64,000 nucleotides of DNA, taken from NCBI RefSeq assembly GCF_000191065.1, contig NZ_GL872282.1, positions 1,304,088 to 1,368,087 of the forward strand, in the 5' to 3' direction. Both the position numbers and the translations under genes were made by a program. The notes below the pieces were generated by a model, which was not told the origin of the DNA, did no database searches, and was given only the letters and a program-made list of their open reading frames with translations. Source of the DNA: Prevotella multiformis DSM 16608 (GTDB lineage Bacteria > Bacteroidota > Bacteroidia > Bacteroidales > Bacteroidaceae). Positions within the stretch are counted from its first letter, which is position 1; the number at the start of each line of letters is the position of its first letter. Positions 45,349 through 54,343 of the stretch are shown piece by piece.

Positions 45349-46866
45349 ATGTATTCATCAGAATCCTCATCCACAAGAACCTACATTGCCATAGACCTCA
45401 AATCGTTCTATGCCAGTGTGGAGTGTGCCGAGCGTGGACTTGACCCACTGACCACCCATCTTGTCGTTGCGGATGTCAGCCGGACGGAGAAAACGATCTG
45501 CCTGGCCGTATCGCCCTCGCTGAAGGCATACGGCATCCCCGGACGCGCACGTCTGTTTGAGGTGGTGCAGCACCTGCGGGAGGTCAACGGCAGGCGGAGT
45601 TCCTTGGCAGGAAAAGCCTTCACGGGGAAGTCATACGATGCAAAGGAACTGGAGCGGCATCCCGATTGGGAAGTCGATTACATTGCGGCAGTCCCGAGGA
45701 TGGCGCATTACATCCGGCAAAGCGCACGGATATATGAGATTTACCTGAGGTATATCGCACCGGAGGATATCCATGTCTATTCGATCGACGAGGTATTCAT
45801 CGATGCCACGTCGTATCTTTACAGTTACAGGATGACGGCGCATGAGCTGGCAAGGAAGATGATCCGTGACATATTGCGGGAGACAGGAATCACGGCGACG
45901 GCAGGCATCGGTACGAATATGTATCTCTGCAAGGTGGCGATGGATATTGTCGCCAAGCATATCCCTGCCGACAAGGACGGTGTGCGCATAGCCGAACTGG
46001 ACGAGCAGAGCTACCGGGAGAAACTTTGGAGTCATCGGCCGCTGACCGACTTCTGGCGTGTCGGAAGGGGAATCGCACAGCGGTTAGACGCATACGGTAT
46101 TGACACGATGGGGAAGATTGCACGCTGCTCCATCGAGCAGGAAGAACTGTTCTACCGGCTCTTCGGTGTCAATGCCGAACTTCTTATCGACCATGCCTGG
46201 GGCTGGGAACCTTGCACGATGGAGATGGTGAAGGCCTATCGCCCGGAAAGCAATTCGATGAGCAGCGGACAGGTGCTGCAGGCGGCTTACCCCTTCCGCA
46301 AGGCGAGGGTCGTCGTGCAGGAGATGGCGGATGCCATTGCCCTGGACCTTGTGGAGAAGCGTTGTGTGGCAGGCCAGCTTGTCCTCTCTGTGGGGTACGA
46401 CCGTGAGAGCCTGACCTCCCCGGCAGGCTGCGGATATGCCGGTCCGGTTTCTGTCGACTGGTATGGGCGTAAAGTTCCGAAGAGCGTCCATGGCACAGCC
46501 CGTCTTCCTCACTTCACATCTTCCTCACAGCAGATCGGTAAAGCTGTCCTTGCCCTTTATGATGAGATCGTAGACCGCAGACTGCTCATCAGGAGGCTGA
46601 ATATCTCTGCCAGTCATGTGATCCGTGAAGCACAGATGAGGCAGGCGGCCGGGCCTGTCGAACTGGAGCTGTTTGCGGATCATGAGATGGAGGAAAAGAA
46701 AAGACAGGCCGAAGCGGCACGGTATGCCCGTGAACGGAGGATGCAGGAGACCATCATCAACATCAAGCACAAGTTCGGCAAGAATGCCCTGCTCCGGGGC
46801 CTGAACTTTGAAGAAGGCTCTACGGCAAGGGAACGAAACGGACAGATAGGAGGGCATAAGGCATGA
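45349..46866 (+). CDS. Y-family DNA polymerase (UmuC/UvrX-type)
   Basis: 505 aa translesion polymerase. Catalytic residues lie in AIDLKSFYASVE (residues ~14-25) and YSIDEVFID (~144-152). The HhH region (FWRVGRGIAQRLDAYGIDTMG) and a little-finger domain follow, with a long basic C-terminal segment. The arrangement resembles the UmuC-like (YqjW/UvrX) branch, not DinB, and it is followed by a YolD-like gene as in Firmicutes and mobile elements. No umuD-like gene is adjacent. Confidence 0.93.
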   Translation: MYSSESSSTRTYIAIDLKSFYASVECAERGLDPLTTHLVVADVSRTEKTICLAVSPSLKAYGIPGRARLFEVVQHLREVNGRRSSLAGKAFTGKSYDAKELERHPDWEVDYIAAVPRMAHYIRQSARIYEIYLRYIAPEDIHVYSIDEVFIDATSYLYSYRMTAHELARKMIRDILRETGITATAGIGTNMYLCKVAMDIVAKHIPADKDGVRIAELDEQSYREKLWSHRPLTDFWRVGRGIAQRLDAYGIDTMGKIARCSIEQEELFYRLFGVNAELLIDHAWGWEPCTMEMVKAYRPESNSMSSGQVLQAAYPFRKARVVVQEMADAIALDLVEKRCVAGQLVLSVGYDRESLTSPAGCGYAGPVSVDWYGRKVPKSVHGTARLPHFTSSSQQIGKAVLALYDEIVDRRLLIRRLNISASHVIREAQMRQAAGPVELELFADHEMEEKKRQAEAARYARERRMQETIINIKHKFGKNALLRGLNFEEGSTARERNGQIGGHKA

Positions 46867-47288
46867 CAGACAATTATGATGACATTCTCCATCTTCCCCA
46901 TCATGTTTCGAAGCGGCATCCGCAGATGAGCCTTTATAACCGTGCAGCGCAGTTCGCACCCTTTGCCGCTCTTGCCGGATACGGAGAAGCGATCGCCGAG
47001 ACGGCGCGTCCGACGGTGTCGGAAATGGAACTGGAGGAGGATGGCCGCCGCCTGCTCGACCGGAGACTCATCGAACTCGCCACACGTCTGGCAGGGCATC
47101 CGGTCGTCTCGATCACATATTTCCAGCCGGATGCACGTAAGGCCGGCGGAACTTATGTGGTCGCAAAGGGAGTCGTCAAGGAGATTCATGACGATGGACG
47201 CATGATACAGATGGAGGATGGCGGGCTGATTCGTATCGATGCCATTGTTGCGCTGGAAGGCGATGTCTTCCTGCCAGATGAAGGGTAG
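46863..47288 (+). CDS. YolD-like protein
   Basis: 141 aa. The sequence QMSLYNRAAQFAPFAALAGYGEAIAE matches the YolD signature, and the C-terminal part (GGTYVVAKGVVKEIHDDGRMI, then GGLIRIDAIVAL) matches its beta-rich tail. YolD proteins are coupled to UmuC-like polymerases and are thought to be functional analogues of UmuD; here the genes overlap by 4 bp (ATGA), consistent with a complex or a shared job. Function in this organism is inferred. Confidence 0.85.
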   Translation: MTDNYDDILHLPHHVSKRHPQMSLYNRAAQFAPFAALAGYGEAIAETARPTVSEMELEEDGRRLLDRRLIELATRLAGHPVVSITYFQPDARKAGGTYVVAKGVVKEIHDDGRMIQMEDGGLIRIDAIVALEGDVFLPDEG

Positions 47289-47425
47289 CAGGCGCGGGCG
47301 TCGTCCATTCCCGGTAACGGGAGCCCTTTCCGCCCTGGCCATCAGAGCGCAGGCTTCCCTGTATCAGCACGCAGCTGTTTGTACAACGCTTTTCATGGGT
47401 TATTGACAGGTTGGTATAAAAAAAA

Positions 47426-48081
47426 GTTTCTTCCGTTAAATGCGTAGATTGGAAGGTTAAAGGCTTATGCGCTTGCACGGTATGGCCGTCCAGAATTGGC
47501 TGGTATTGCAAAGGAGGTTGAATGGCAAGATAAAATGCAGTAAAGGCGAATTGATGCGATGCCTGTCCATCAGCAGGTCTTTCCGTCTTCTACAGACAAC
47601 TTATTCCTCTGTCATCGGTGTTTGTAAACTGTTTTCATGCAACGCAAGGCAACACATGCCCTTTTAGCTTCTAAAAGATGCCTGATTGACTTGCAAGGGA
47701 TGCTCTTTTAGCGCATTACTAACGCCCTTTTGAAGTCCAATTAAGCACCTTTTAAAAACGGATTGACAACCAATTGATTTACTGCTGGTTGCAGACTTGC
47801 TTTTTGCACGTGTCTTTTTATATTTGCAGATGATTTGCTTGAAATTATGTAATGACTTTTCAAAACTTTATCTGTATTTGAAACGTATTAAAACGAAAGG
47901 TCTTTTGTATCGGAGGAGATGATGATAGAATAGCCAGCCAAGACAGTCTTGGCTATGTTTTTGTCGAATGAACCACTTCGGTTCTTCCGTTAAAGCTATA
48001 CGGAAAACATCCGCGCATTTAACGGAAAAACCCTTTTTATAAACTTAAAGATAAAATATCTACGCATTTAACGGAAGAACC
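47426..48081 (+). mobile_element. MITE-like inverted-repeat element, copy C
   Basis: Left terminus GTTTCTTCCGTTAAATGCG (47426), then the body with a 66-codon frame, the interior promoter at 47797-47826, the terminator hairpin at 47936-47954 and the right hairpin terminus ending CGCATTTAACGGAAAAACC at 48032. A second terminus (TCTACGCATTTAACGGAAG) ends at 48081, so the right end is duplicated. AT-rich 8-mers flank it (AAAAAAAA / TTAAAAAA), a weak match. Confidence 0.85.
47833..47963 (+). ncRNA. predicted element-encoded small RNA
   Basis: TTG (47797-47799), 19 bp, TATATTTG (47819-47826) is a consensus promoter inside the element. About 105 nt later AGCCAAGA-CAG-TCTTGGCT is followed by ATGTTTTTG, a terminator. 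The -7 box is kept in copies at 19196, 25796 and 53481 and has one change at 62205; the terminator is perfect only here. Confidence 0.35.
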
Positions 48082-48099
48082 TTAAAAAAGATTTATAAA

Positions 48100-48131
48100 T
48101 TTGTTGCTTTCATTGGAAATAAGTATCTTTG
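48100..48131 (+). promoter_or_regulatory. promoter of the MORN-repeat gene
   Basis: TTTG (48100-48103), 20 bp, TATCTTTG (48124-48131); full match, starting 19 bp after the element's right end. Confidence 0.75.
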
Positions 48132-48176
48132 CATTAAGGTTATATTCAACTTTACACGGACTTAAAACCGAATGAC

Positions 48177-49289
48177 GTGAGAAATAGACATATCATCATA
48201 TTGTTGCTTTTTATCCCCTCCTGTCTCTTTGCGCAAAAGATTGAAATAGGGAATTGTACGACGAGAGACGGAGGCAGCTACCATGGGCAGATGTTCCGGG
48301 GGAAGCCGAACGGAAGGGGGAAAACCACCTATAAGAAAGGCAATGTCTATGAGGGCGAGTATATGAAAGGGCTGCGGCAGGGACAGGGGACTTATACCTT
48401 TGCCGATGGTGAGAAATATGTTGGACAGTGGTTTCAGGACCAGCAGCACGGACAGGGTGTTTATTATTTTTCCAATGGCAACCGCTACGACGGCCTATGG
48501 TATAAGGACTATCAGCAGGGACAGGGGACGATGTATTATTACAACGGTGACAAGTATGTCGGCAACTGGGACCATGACAAGCGCAGCGGAGACGGAAAGT
48601 ATATCTTTGCCAATGGCGCTTTCTACGATGGCGCATGGAAGAACGACATGAAGAACGGACATGGGCGGTTCTGCTGGCCGGACCACTCCTCATTCACGGG
48701 AGACTGGGTCAACAATCTGAAAGAGGGAAAGGGCATCTACATCTATGCGGATGGGGACGAGTATAACGGCGAATGGAAGAATGACCTGCAGAACGGAAAG
48801 GGAATCTACAAGTTCAAGGACGGCGAAAGCTATGAGGGAGAATATGTGGATGGCGAACGTACGGGGCAGGGGATTTTCCGCTACAAGAACGGTGACCAGT
48901 ATTCGGGGCATTTCCTGAAAGGTCTCAAGTCCGGCTTCGGTACGATGTCGTGGCACAACGGCGACATATACACCGGCTATTGGGAGAAAGGAGTGCAGAA
49001 CGGACAAGGCAAGCTGACGAAGAAAAACCAGGATGTCTATGAAGGACAGTTCAGGAACGGAGTTGTCGAGGGACTTGTCATTATCCATTATGCCGACGGA
49101 AGCAAGTTCCGGGGCAGCTATCACAATGGAAAACGCAATGGAAGTGCCGTCGAGGAGTCGGCAGAAGGTGTCCGCTTTGAGGGCAGTTACAGGGACGACC
49201 GCCGCGACGGAAAGTTTATCGAACGGGACAGGAACGGGAAGGTGACCGCAAGCGGCCACTATGAGAGCGGGAAGCGCTATACGAATTAG
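48177..49289 (+). CDS. secreted MORN-repeat protein
   Basis: 370 aa from a GTG at 48177. A signal peptide (HIIILLLFIPSCLFAQ) precedes about thirteen MORN repeats of ~23 residues with the YxGxWxxGxxxGxGxxxxxxG pattern (for example YVGQWFQDQQHGQGVYYF). MORN repeats form beta-hairpin rods for protein or lipid contacts. The GTG is chosen because the ATG at 48172 is out of frame. Upstream of glgB by 40 bp. Confidence 0.88.
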   Translation: MRNRHIIILLLFIPSCLFAQKIEIGNCTTRDGGSYHGQMFRGKPNGRGKTTYKKGNVYEGEYMKGLRQGQGTYTFADGEKYVGQWFQDQQHGQGVYYFSNGNRYDGLWYKDYQQGQGTMYYYNGDKYVGNWDHDKRSGDGKYIFANGAFYDGAWKNDMKNGHGRFCWPDHSSFTGDWVNNLKEGKGIYIYADGDEYNGEWKNDLQNGKGIYKFKDGESYEGEYVDGERTGQGIFRYKNGDQYSGHFLKGLKSGFGTMSWHNGDIYTGYWEKGVQNGQGKLTKKNQDVYEGQFRNGVVEGLVIIHYADGSKFRGSYHNGKRNGSAVEESAEGVRFEGSYRDDRRDGKFIERDRNGKVTASGHYESGKRYTN

Positions 49290-49329
49290 GCTTCATAAAA
49301 TATAACAACAAACATAAAGCTTTTTCACC

Positions 49330-51423
49330 ATGGTAACAAAGAAGACCACAACCAAGAAGGCTCCAGTCAAGAAGGCTCCAGCCGGAAAGACGAAAGTTAA
49401 ATGTACGACCGAGACCGCTCACATAGGTCTCGTAAGAGACGATGCCTATCTGGCTCCTTATGAGGATGCGATACGCGGGCGGCACGAGCATGCCTTGTGG
49501 AAGATGAATGAGCTTACGCAGCATGGTAAGCTGACACTCTCAGACTTCGCTAACGGTCATGATTACTATGGCTTGCACCTTACACCAGATGGCTGGGTGT
49601 TCCGTGAATGGGCACCGAATGCAACGGCGATTTACCTTGTCGGCGACTTCAATGACTGGAAGGAGGAGGAGCCCTATCTGTGTCATAGACTCGAAGGGAC
49701 AGGAGACTGGGAGCTCACCCTTCCGCGCAAGGCGATGCAGCACGGACAGTTCTATAAGATGCGGGTACACTGGCAGGGTGGAGAAGGCGAACGGATTCCG
49801 GCCTGGGCGCAGCGTGTCGTACAGGACGAGACGAGCAAGATATTCTCCGCACAGGTATGGGATCCTGAGAAACCATACGTCTGGAAGAAAAAGACCTTCA
49901 GGCCCAAGACTTCTCCCCTGTTGATTTACGAGTGCCATATCGGTATGGCACAGGATGCTGAGAAAGTAGGCAGTTACAACGAGTTCCGCGAGAAAGTGCT
50001 GCCGCGGATCATCAAGGACGGATACAACGCCATTCAGATTATGGCGATACAGGAGCATCCTTATTATGGCAGCTTCGGTTATCATGTGAGTTCTTTCTTC
50101 GCAGCCAGTTCGCGTTTCGGCACGCCCGAAGAGCTGAAGGCCCTGATCGACGAGGCGCACAGAAACGGCATTGCCGTCATCATGGACATAGTCCATTCTC
50201 ATGCTGTCAAGAATGAAGTCGAGGGGCTGGGCAATCTGGCTGGCGACCCCAACCAGTACTTCTATCCCGGCGACCGCCACGAGCATCCGGCATGGGATTC
50301 ACTTTGCTTTGACTATGGCAAGGACGAGGTGCTCCACTTCCTCCTTTCCAATTGTAAGTACTGGCTGGAGGAATACCATTTCGACGGTTTCCGCTTCGAC
50401 GGTGTGACTTCCATGCTCTATTATAGTCATGGGCTGGGAGAGGCTTTCTGCAACTACGGTGATTATTTCAACGGGCACGAGGACGACAATGCCATCTGCT
50501 ATCTTACACTGGCGAACTGCCTTATCCATGAGATCAACAAGCATGCCGTTACCATTGCCGAAGAAGTGTCGGGTATGCCCGGACTGGCAGCGAAGTTCGA
50601 GGATGGCGGCTATGGCTTCGACTACCGTATGGCCATGAATATCCCTGACTACTGGATCAAGACGATCAAGGAACTGCCGGATGAGGCATGGAAGCCGTCG
50701 TCCATCTTCTGGGAGATAAAGAACCGCCGTGTAGACGAGAAGACCATCTCCTACTGCGAATCACACGACCAGGCACTGGTAGGCGACAAGACCATCATCT
50801 TCCGTCTGATAGATGCCGATATGTACTGGCACTTCCGCAAGGGCGACGAGACCGAGATGGTACACCGCGGCATAGCCCTGCACAAGATGATACGGCTTGC
50901 CACGGCAGCGGCCATCAACGGAGGTTACCTGAACTTCATGGGCAATGAGTTCGGTCATCCGGAATGGATAGACTTCCCGCGGGAAGGAAACGGCTGGGGC
51001 TATAAATATGCCCGCAGACAGTGGAACCTGGTGGACAACAAGGAACTGTGCTACCATTATCTCGGCGATTTCGACCGAGAAATGCTGGCGGTGATCAAGA
51101 GTGAGAAGAAGTTCAACGAGACCCCTGTCCAGGAAATCTGGCACAACGACGGCGACCAGATACTGGCCTTCAGCAGGGGAGAGCTTGTCTTCGTGTTCAA
51201 CTTCTCGCCGACACGTTCCTATTCTGACTATGGCTTCCTGGTACCGGAAGGGGCTTATCATGTCGTATTGAACACTGATGACAAGAAGTTCGGCGGCTAT
51301 GGTTTTGCCGATGACTCCGTCGAGCATTTCACCAATCCGGATCCGCTTTATGCCGACCAGCATAAGGGCTGGCTCAAACTCTATATCCCTGCACGCAGTG
51401 CTGTCGTGCTGAGAAAGAAATAA
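49330..51423 (+). CDS. glgB: 1,4-alpha-glucan branching enzyme
   Basis: 697 aa, introducing alpha-1,6 branches in glycogen. A CBM48 domain (WVFREWAPNATAIYLVGDFN) is followed by the GH13 barrel. Catalytic residues: nucleophile Asp in GFRFDGVTSM near residue 355, acid Glu in IAEEVSGM near 413, and Asp in YCESHDQ near 478. The first ~25 residues are a Lys/Ala/Pro/Thr-rich tail (VTKKTTTKKAPVKKAP) not part of the enzyme fold. It is the only glycogen gene in the window. Confidence 0.95.
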   Translation: MVTKKTTTKKAPVKKAPAGKTKVKCTTETAHIGLVRDDAYLAPYEDAIRGRHEHALWKMNELTQHGKLTLSDFANGHDYYGLHLTPDGWVFREWAPNATAIYLVGDFNDWKEEEPYLCHRLEGTGDWELTLPRKAMQHGQFYKMRVHWQGGEGERIPAWAQRVVQDETSKIFSAQVWDPEKPYVWKKKTFRPKTSPLLIYECHIGMAQDAEKVGSYNEFREKVLPRIIKDGYNAIQIMAIQEHPYYGSFGYHVSSFFAASSRFGTPEELKALIDEAHRNGIAVIMDIVHSHAVKNEVEGLGNLAGDPNQYFYPGDRHEHPAWDSLCFDYGKDEVLHFLLSNCKYWLEEYHFDGFRFDGVTSMLYYSHGLGEAFCNYGDYFNGHEDDNAICYLTLANCLIHEINKHAVTIAEEVSGMPGLAAKFEDGGYGFDYRMAMNIPDYWIKTIKELPDEAWKPSSIFWEIKNRRVDEKTISYCESHDQALVGDKTIIFRLIDADMYWHFRKGDETEMVHRGIALHKMIRLATAAAINGGYLNFMGNEFGHPEWIDFPREGNGWGYKYARRQWNLVDNKELCYHYLGDFDREMLAVIKSEKKFNETPVQEIWHNDGDQILAFSRGELVFVFNFSPTRSYSDYGFLVPEGAYHVVLNTDDKKFGGYGFADDSVEHFTNPDPLYADQHKGWLKLYIPARSAVVLRKK

Positions 51424-51428
51424 GCGTG

Positions 51429-52385
51429 ATGATGGAAAGTAAGTTCATGCGTATAGTCTGTTCGGTGCTGTTCTGTACCTTCGCTTTCTGCTACTTGTTC
51501 TTCTTTCAGGCGGATGTAATGACGGTCACGCAGCATCTGGCTTCGGGCGGACAGACCTTCTACAGTCCTTTGCCGGGAGCTGTCCTGATTACCTTCACCC
51601 TGAAACTGTTGCAGACAGGTGTCAGTTCGCTGGCGAAATTATCCAAACGAGGCTTTGCATTGACTTACTTTCCATCTTTCCTTTTTCTGACGATCCTGTC
51701 CGATATACGTCCCTCTGCGGAGGGTGTCACATTCGGCGCCTGGCTTTGGACGGCTCCGTTGCTGCTTGTCGCCTATGTGCTGGTAGTGGCTGCGGTCAGG
51801 CGTTATGAGCCGTACGAACCGGAACTTCGGAGTTGCGGTCCGCTCTCTCAGCTGACTTGGAACAGTCTGCTTATGTTCCTGGTGTTCATTCTCTTCACTG
51901 GGGTCTTCAGCAATACAGACAGATGGTTCCATCAACGTGCCAGAGTGGAAGCCTTGATTGACCGGAAAGACTATTCCGGTGCATTGGATGTTGTAAGGAC
52001 GATGCACCGTGCCGATTCTGTAATCTCTATGCTGACGGTCTATGCCGTGGCACGCCGGGGACATCTGGCAGACAGCCTCTTTTATTATCCGCTGGTGGGT
52101 GGAGCACATATACTCCGTCCGGGAAAGGTACATTCCTGGCTGCTGCCGGACAGTATTCTGTTTAAAGTGACGCGCAATTCGGCAAATTACCAGCTGACAG
52201 GATTCCTGCTGGATAGGAATCTGCATGACTTTGTGCGGTATCTCCCACAGTATTATCCTGTTGACTCATTGCGTCCGACCTATTATCGGGAGGCCTGTCA
52301 GATCTTCGCTCTCCGGCAAAAAGGTTTAAAGCTGAAGACTCCCTACAGGTCCGGAAGTTATGCGGCATACTATTATGCACGATGA
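51429..52385 (+). CDS. DUF6057 membrane protein
   Basis: About 318 aa. Several hydrophobic segments (VLFCTFAFCYLFFF, FPSFLFLTILSD, APLLLVAYVLVVAAV, LLMFLVFILFTGVF) are followed by a soluble C-terminal half with helical repeats. The frame is open from GTG 51426; the ATG at 51429 is preferred. It begins 5 bp after glgB, so is cotranscribed. Function unknown. Confidence 0.75.
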   Translation: MMESKFMRIVCSVLFCTFAFCYLFFFQADVMTVTQHLASGGQTFYSPLPGAVLITFTLKLLQTGVSSLAKLSKRGFALTYFPSFLFLTILSDIRPSAEGVTFGAWLWTAPLLLVAYVLVVAAVRRYEPYEPELRSCGPLSQLTWNSLLMFLVFILFTGVFSNTDRWFHQRARVEALIDRKDYSGALDVVRTMHRADSVISMLTVYAVARRGHLADSLFYYPLVGGAHILRPGKVHSWLLPDSILFKVTRNSANYQLTGFLLDRNLHDFVRYLPQYYPVDSLRPTYYREACQIFALRQKGLKLKTPYRSGSYAAYYYAR

Positions 52386-52594
52386 ACAGCGGCTGTCCGG
52401 ACAGTATGATAGCTTTGCCAAGTCAGCAAGGCAGTCATCGGATCAGAGCCTGCCATAAGGTACTCCAGACTCCGTATGGCGAGAGGGGGAGCGCAGCTCT
52501 CCTCCGTCCAGCCCTTTTATAGAGAGACAGGGAGGAATACGCCATAAGGTGTTGCCGCGACAGTCCGACATCCACCGGTTTATGAATTATATAC

Positions 52595-53398
52595 ATGACA
52601 ATGAATCGAAAATCAAAGATAACAAAGAAGCGTTTTTTGTCGGGTTTCATCATCATCACACTCTTTCTGGCCGTCATCAGGCTGCTGTTCCCGTCTATTG
52701 CACGGGATAAAAGACAGGGGCGATATGCCGGGGAGGTGAGGGAGAAGGCAAAGAAAGAGAGGATAACAGATTCGGTCAAGGTCACATCGCAGTCTACGTT
52801 ACGGCGCATGCAGCTGTCGCACTTCTTCAATGCTGACGGCTCACTGAAGAAAAACAGAATAGTAGGCGTGCGGGATTATGACGAGAGCTTTCCCGACTCC
52901 CAGCCTCAGCAGCTGGATGCCGCTTTGCGCTATGGGGTGAAACCGGTTGCCAGTCGCACGGATGCCGAGAAGCGGAAGAATGAACTGGTCTATATTGGAA
53001 GCAACCCCTATTACGACATGAAGAGGCTGAACAGCAGCGTGCCTTATCTTGTCCCGCGTGCGGCCATACTGCTTCAGGACATAGCACGCAACTTCATGGA
53101 CAGCCTGCAGACGAAAGGAGTACCCTTGAACAGACTTCTGGTATCAAGTGTGCTGAGAACGAAGGAAGACGTGGAGAAACTCCGGCGGCACAATCACAAT
53201 GCAACGGAAAACAGCTGCCATCTGTATGGTACGACATTCGACATCGCCTATAACAAATATGCGTCTATCACCCGTCCGGTACGGAATGATACGCTGAAGT
53301 GGGTGTTGAGCGAGGTTCTGAACGATCTCCGTTCTCAGGGACGCTGCTTTATCAAGCATGAGAAGCATCAGGGGTGTTTCCATATCACGGTAAGATAG
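52595..53398 (+). CDS. DUF5715 protein, M15-peptidase-like
   Basis: 267 aa. An N-terminal membrane anchor (FLSGFIIITLFLAVIRLLF) is followed by a C-terminal region with CHLYGTTFDIAYN and HEKHQGCFHITVR, resembling the HxxxxxxD...HxxH zinc pattern of D-Ala-D-Ala/D-Asp peptidases (M15). A peptidoglycan role is inferred from this. It follows DUF6057 by 209 bp on the same strand. Confidence 0.8.
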   Translation: MTMNRKSKITKKRFLSGFIIITLFLAVIRLLFPSIARDKRQGRYAGEVREKAKKERITDSVKVTSQSTLRRMQLSHFFNADGSLKKNRIVGVRDYDESFPDSQPQQLDAALRYGVKPVASRTDAEKRKNELVYIGSNPYYDMKRLNSSVPYLVPRAAILLQDIARNFMDSLQTKGVPLNRLLVSSVLRTKEDVEKLRRHNHNATENSCHLYGTTFDIAYNKYASITRPVRNDTLKWVLSEVLNDLRSQGRCFIKHEKHQGCFHITVR

Positions 53399-53480
53399 TA
53401 GTTCCGCATTTTCTTTCGCTTATGGTAATTCTGGAAGTCTGCATAGAGGGCTTCCTGTTTTTTTGATGAGCCTGTTTTTC

Positions 53481-54087
53481 GGTTCTTCCCTTAAATGCGT
53501 GGAGGCTTTCCGTATAGCTTTAACGGAAGAACCAAAGCTATTCATTAAACAAAAATATAGATAATACTGTCAACTGTCTGTTCTATTATCCTCCTCCGAT
53601 ACAAAAGCCTTTTCATTTTAATTCGTTGGAAATACAGATAAGATATTGAAAAGTCTTTTACATAATTTCAAACAAATCAGCTGCAAATATACAAATACGT
53701 GCGAAAAAAACAGGTTCGCAACCGGCAGTAAATCAACAGGTTGTCAAGCCGTTTCAAAAAGGTGCCTGATTGGACTTCAAAAGGGCGTTAGTAATGCGCT
53801 AAAAGAGCATCCCTTGCAAGTCAATCAGGCATCTTTTAGAAGCTAAAAGAGCATGTGTCAGCTTGGGTTGCATGAAAACAGTTTACAAACACCGGTGATA
53901 TGGGGATAAGCTGTTTGTAGCAGATGGAAAGACATGCTGATGGATAGACACAGTATCAATTTGCCTTTTTAGCGTCTTATCCTGTAGTTTTTCCTCCTTT
54001 GTAAGGCCATTTGATTTTGAATGGTGATACCCTGCAAGTGTATAAGCCTTTATTCTATTCCCAATCTACGTATTTAACGGAAGGACC
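53481..54087 (-). mobile_element. MITE-like inverted-repeat element, copy D
   Basis: A 607-bp element with GGTTCTTCCCTTAAATGCG at 53481 and TACGTATTTAACGGAAGGACC ending at 54087. Flanks TGTTTTTC (53473-53480) and CGTTTTTC (54088-54095) match at 7 of 8 bases, a good target-site duplication. A long interior hairpin at 53764-53830 pairs GCCTGATTGGACTTCAA with TTGCAAGTCAATCAGGC. No transposase; opposite orientation to copies B, C and E. Confidence 0.88.
53764..53830. repeat. interior inverted repeat of element copy D
   Basis: Arms GCCTGATTGGACTTCAA and TTGCAAGTCAATCAGGC flank an inner GGGCG/CATCCC region and a ~30-bp loop; the structure recurs in the other copies. Confidence 0.7.
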
Positions 54088-54249
54088 CGTTTTTCTCTCT
54101 GTTCTGAAAGAGGGGGACGGACAGGGAAGACCAGATGTAGTCCGGGGAAGAATGAGGACGATGATTTGAAGGCATCAGTGGACGCCGATGCCCATGCGGC
54201 CTTTTCCATGCGTTTTTTCGGAGACGGCTTCCATATAGTCGTCGGATTA

Positions 54250-54281
54250 TTTGGCAGTTAGAGAAAAAGAATGTACCTTTG
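54250..54281 (+). promoter_or_regulatory. rpsP promoter
   Basis: TTTG (54250-54253), 20 bp, TACCTTTG (54274-54281); full match, ~62 bp before the ATG. Confidence 0.8.
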
Positions 54282-54343
54282 CAGCCGCTGTCACGAGTTG
54301 ACGGCATTAAATTCAAACCTTTAAAAGTATTTATTAAAAGATT

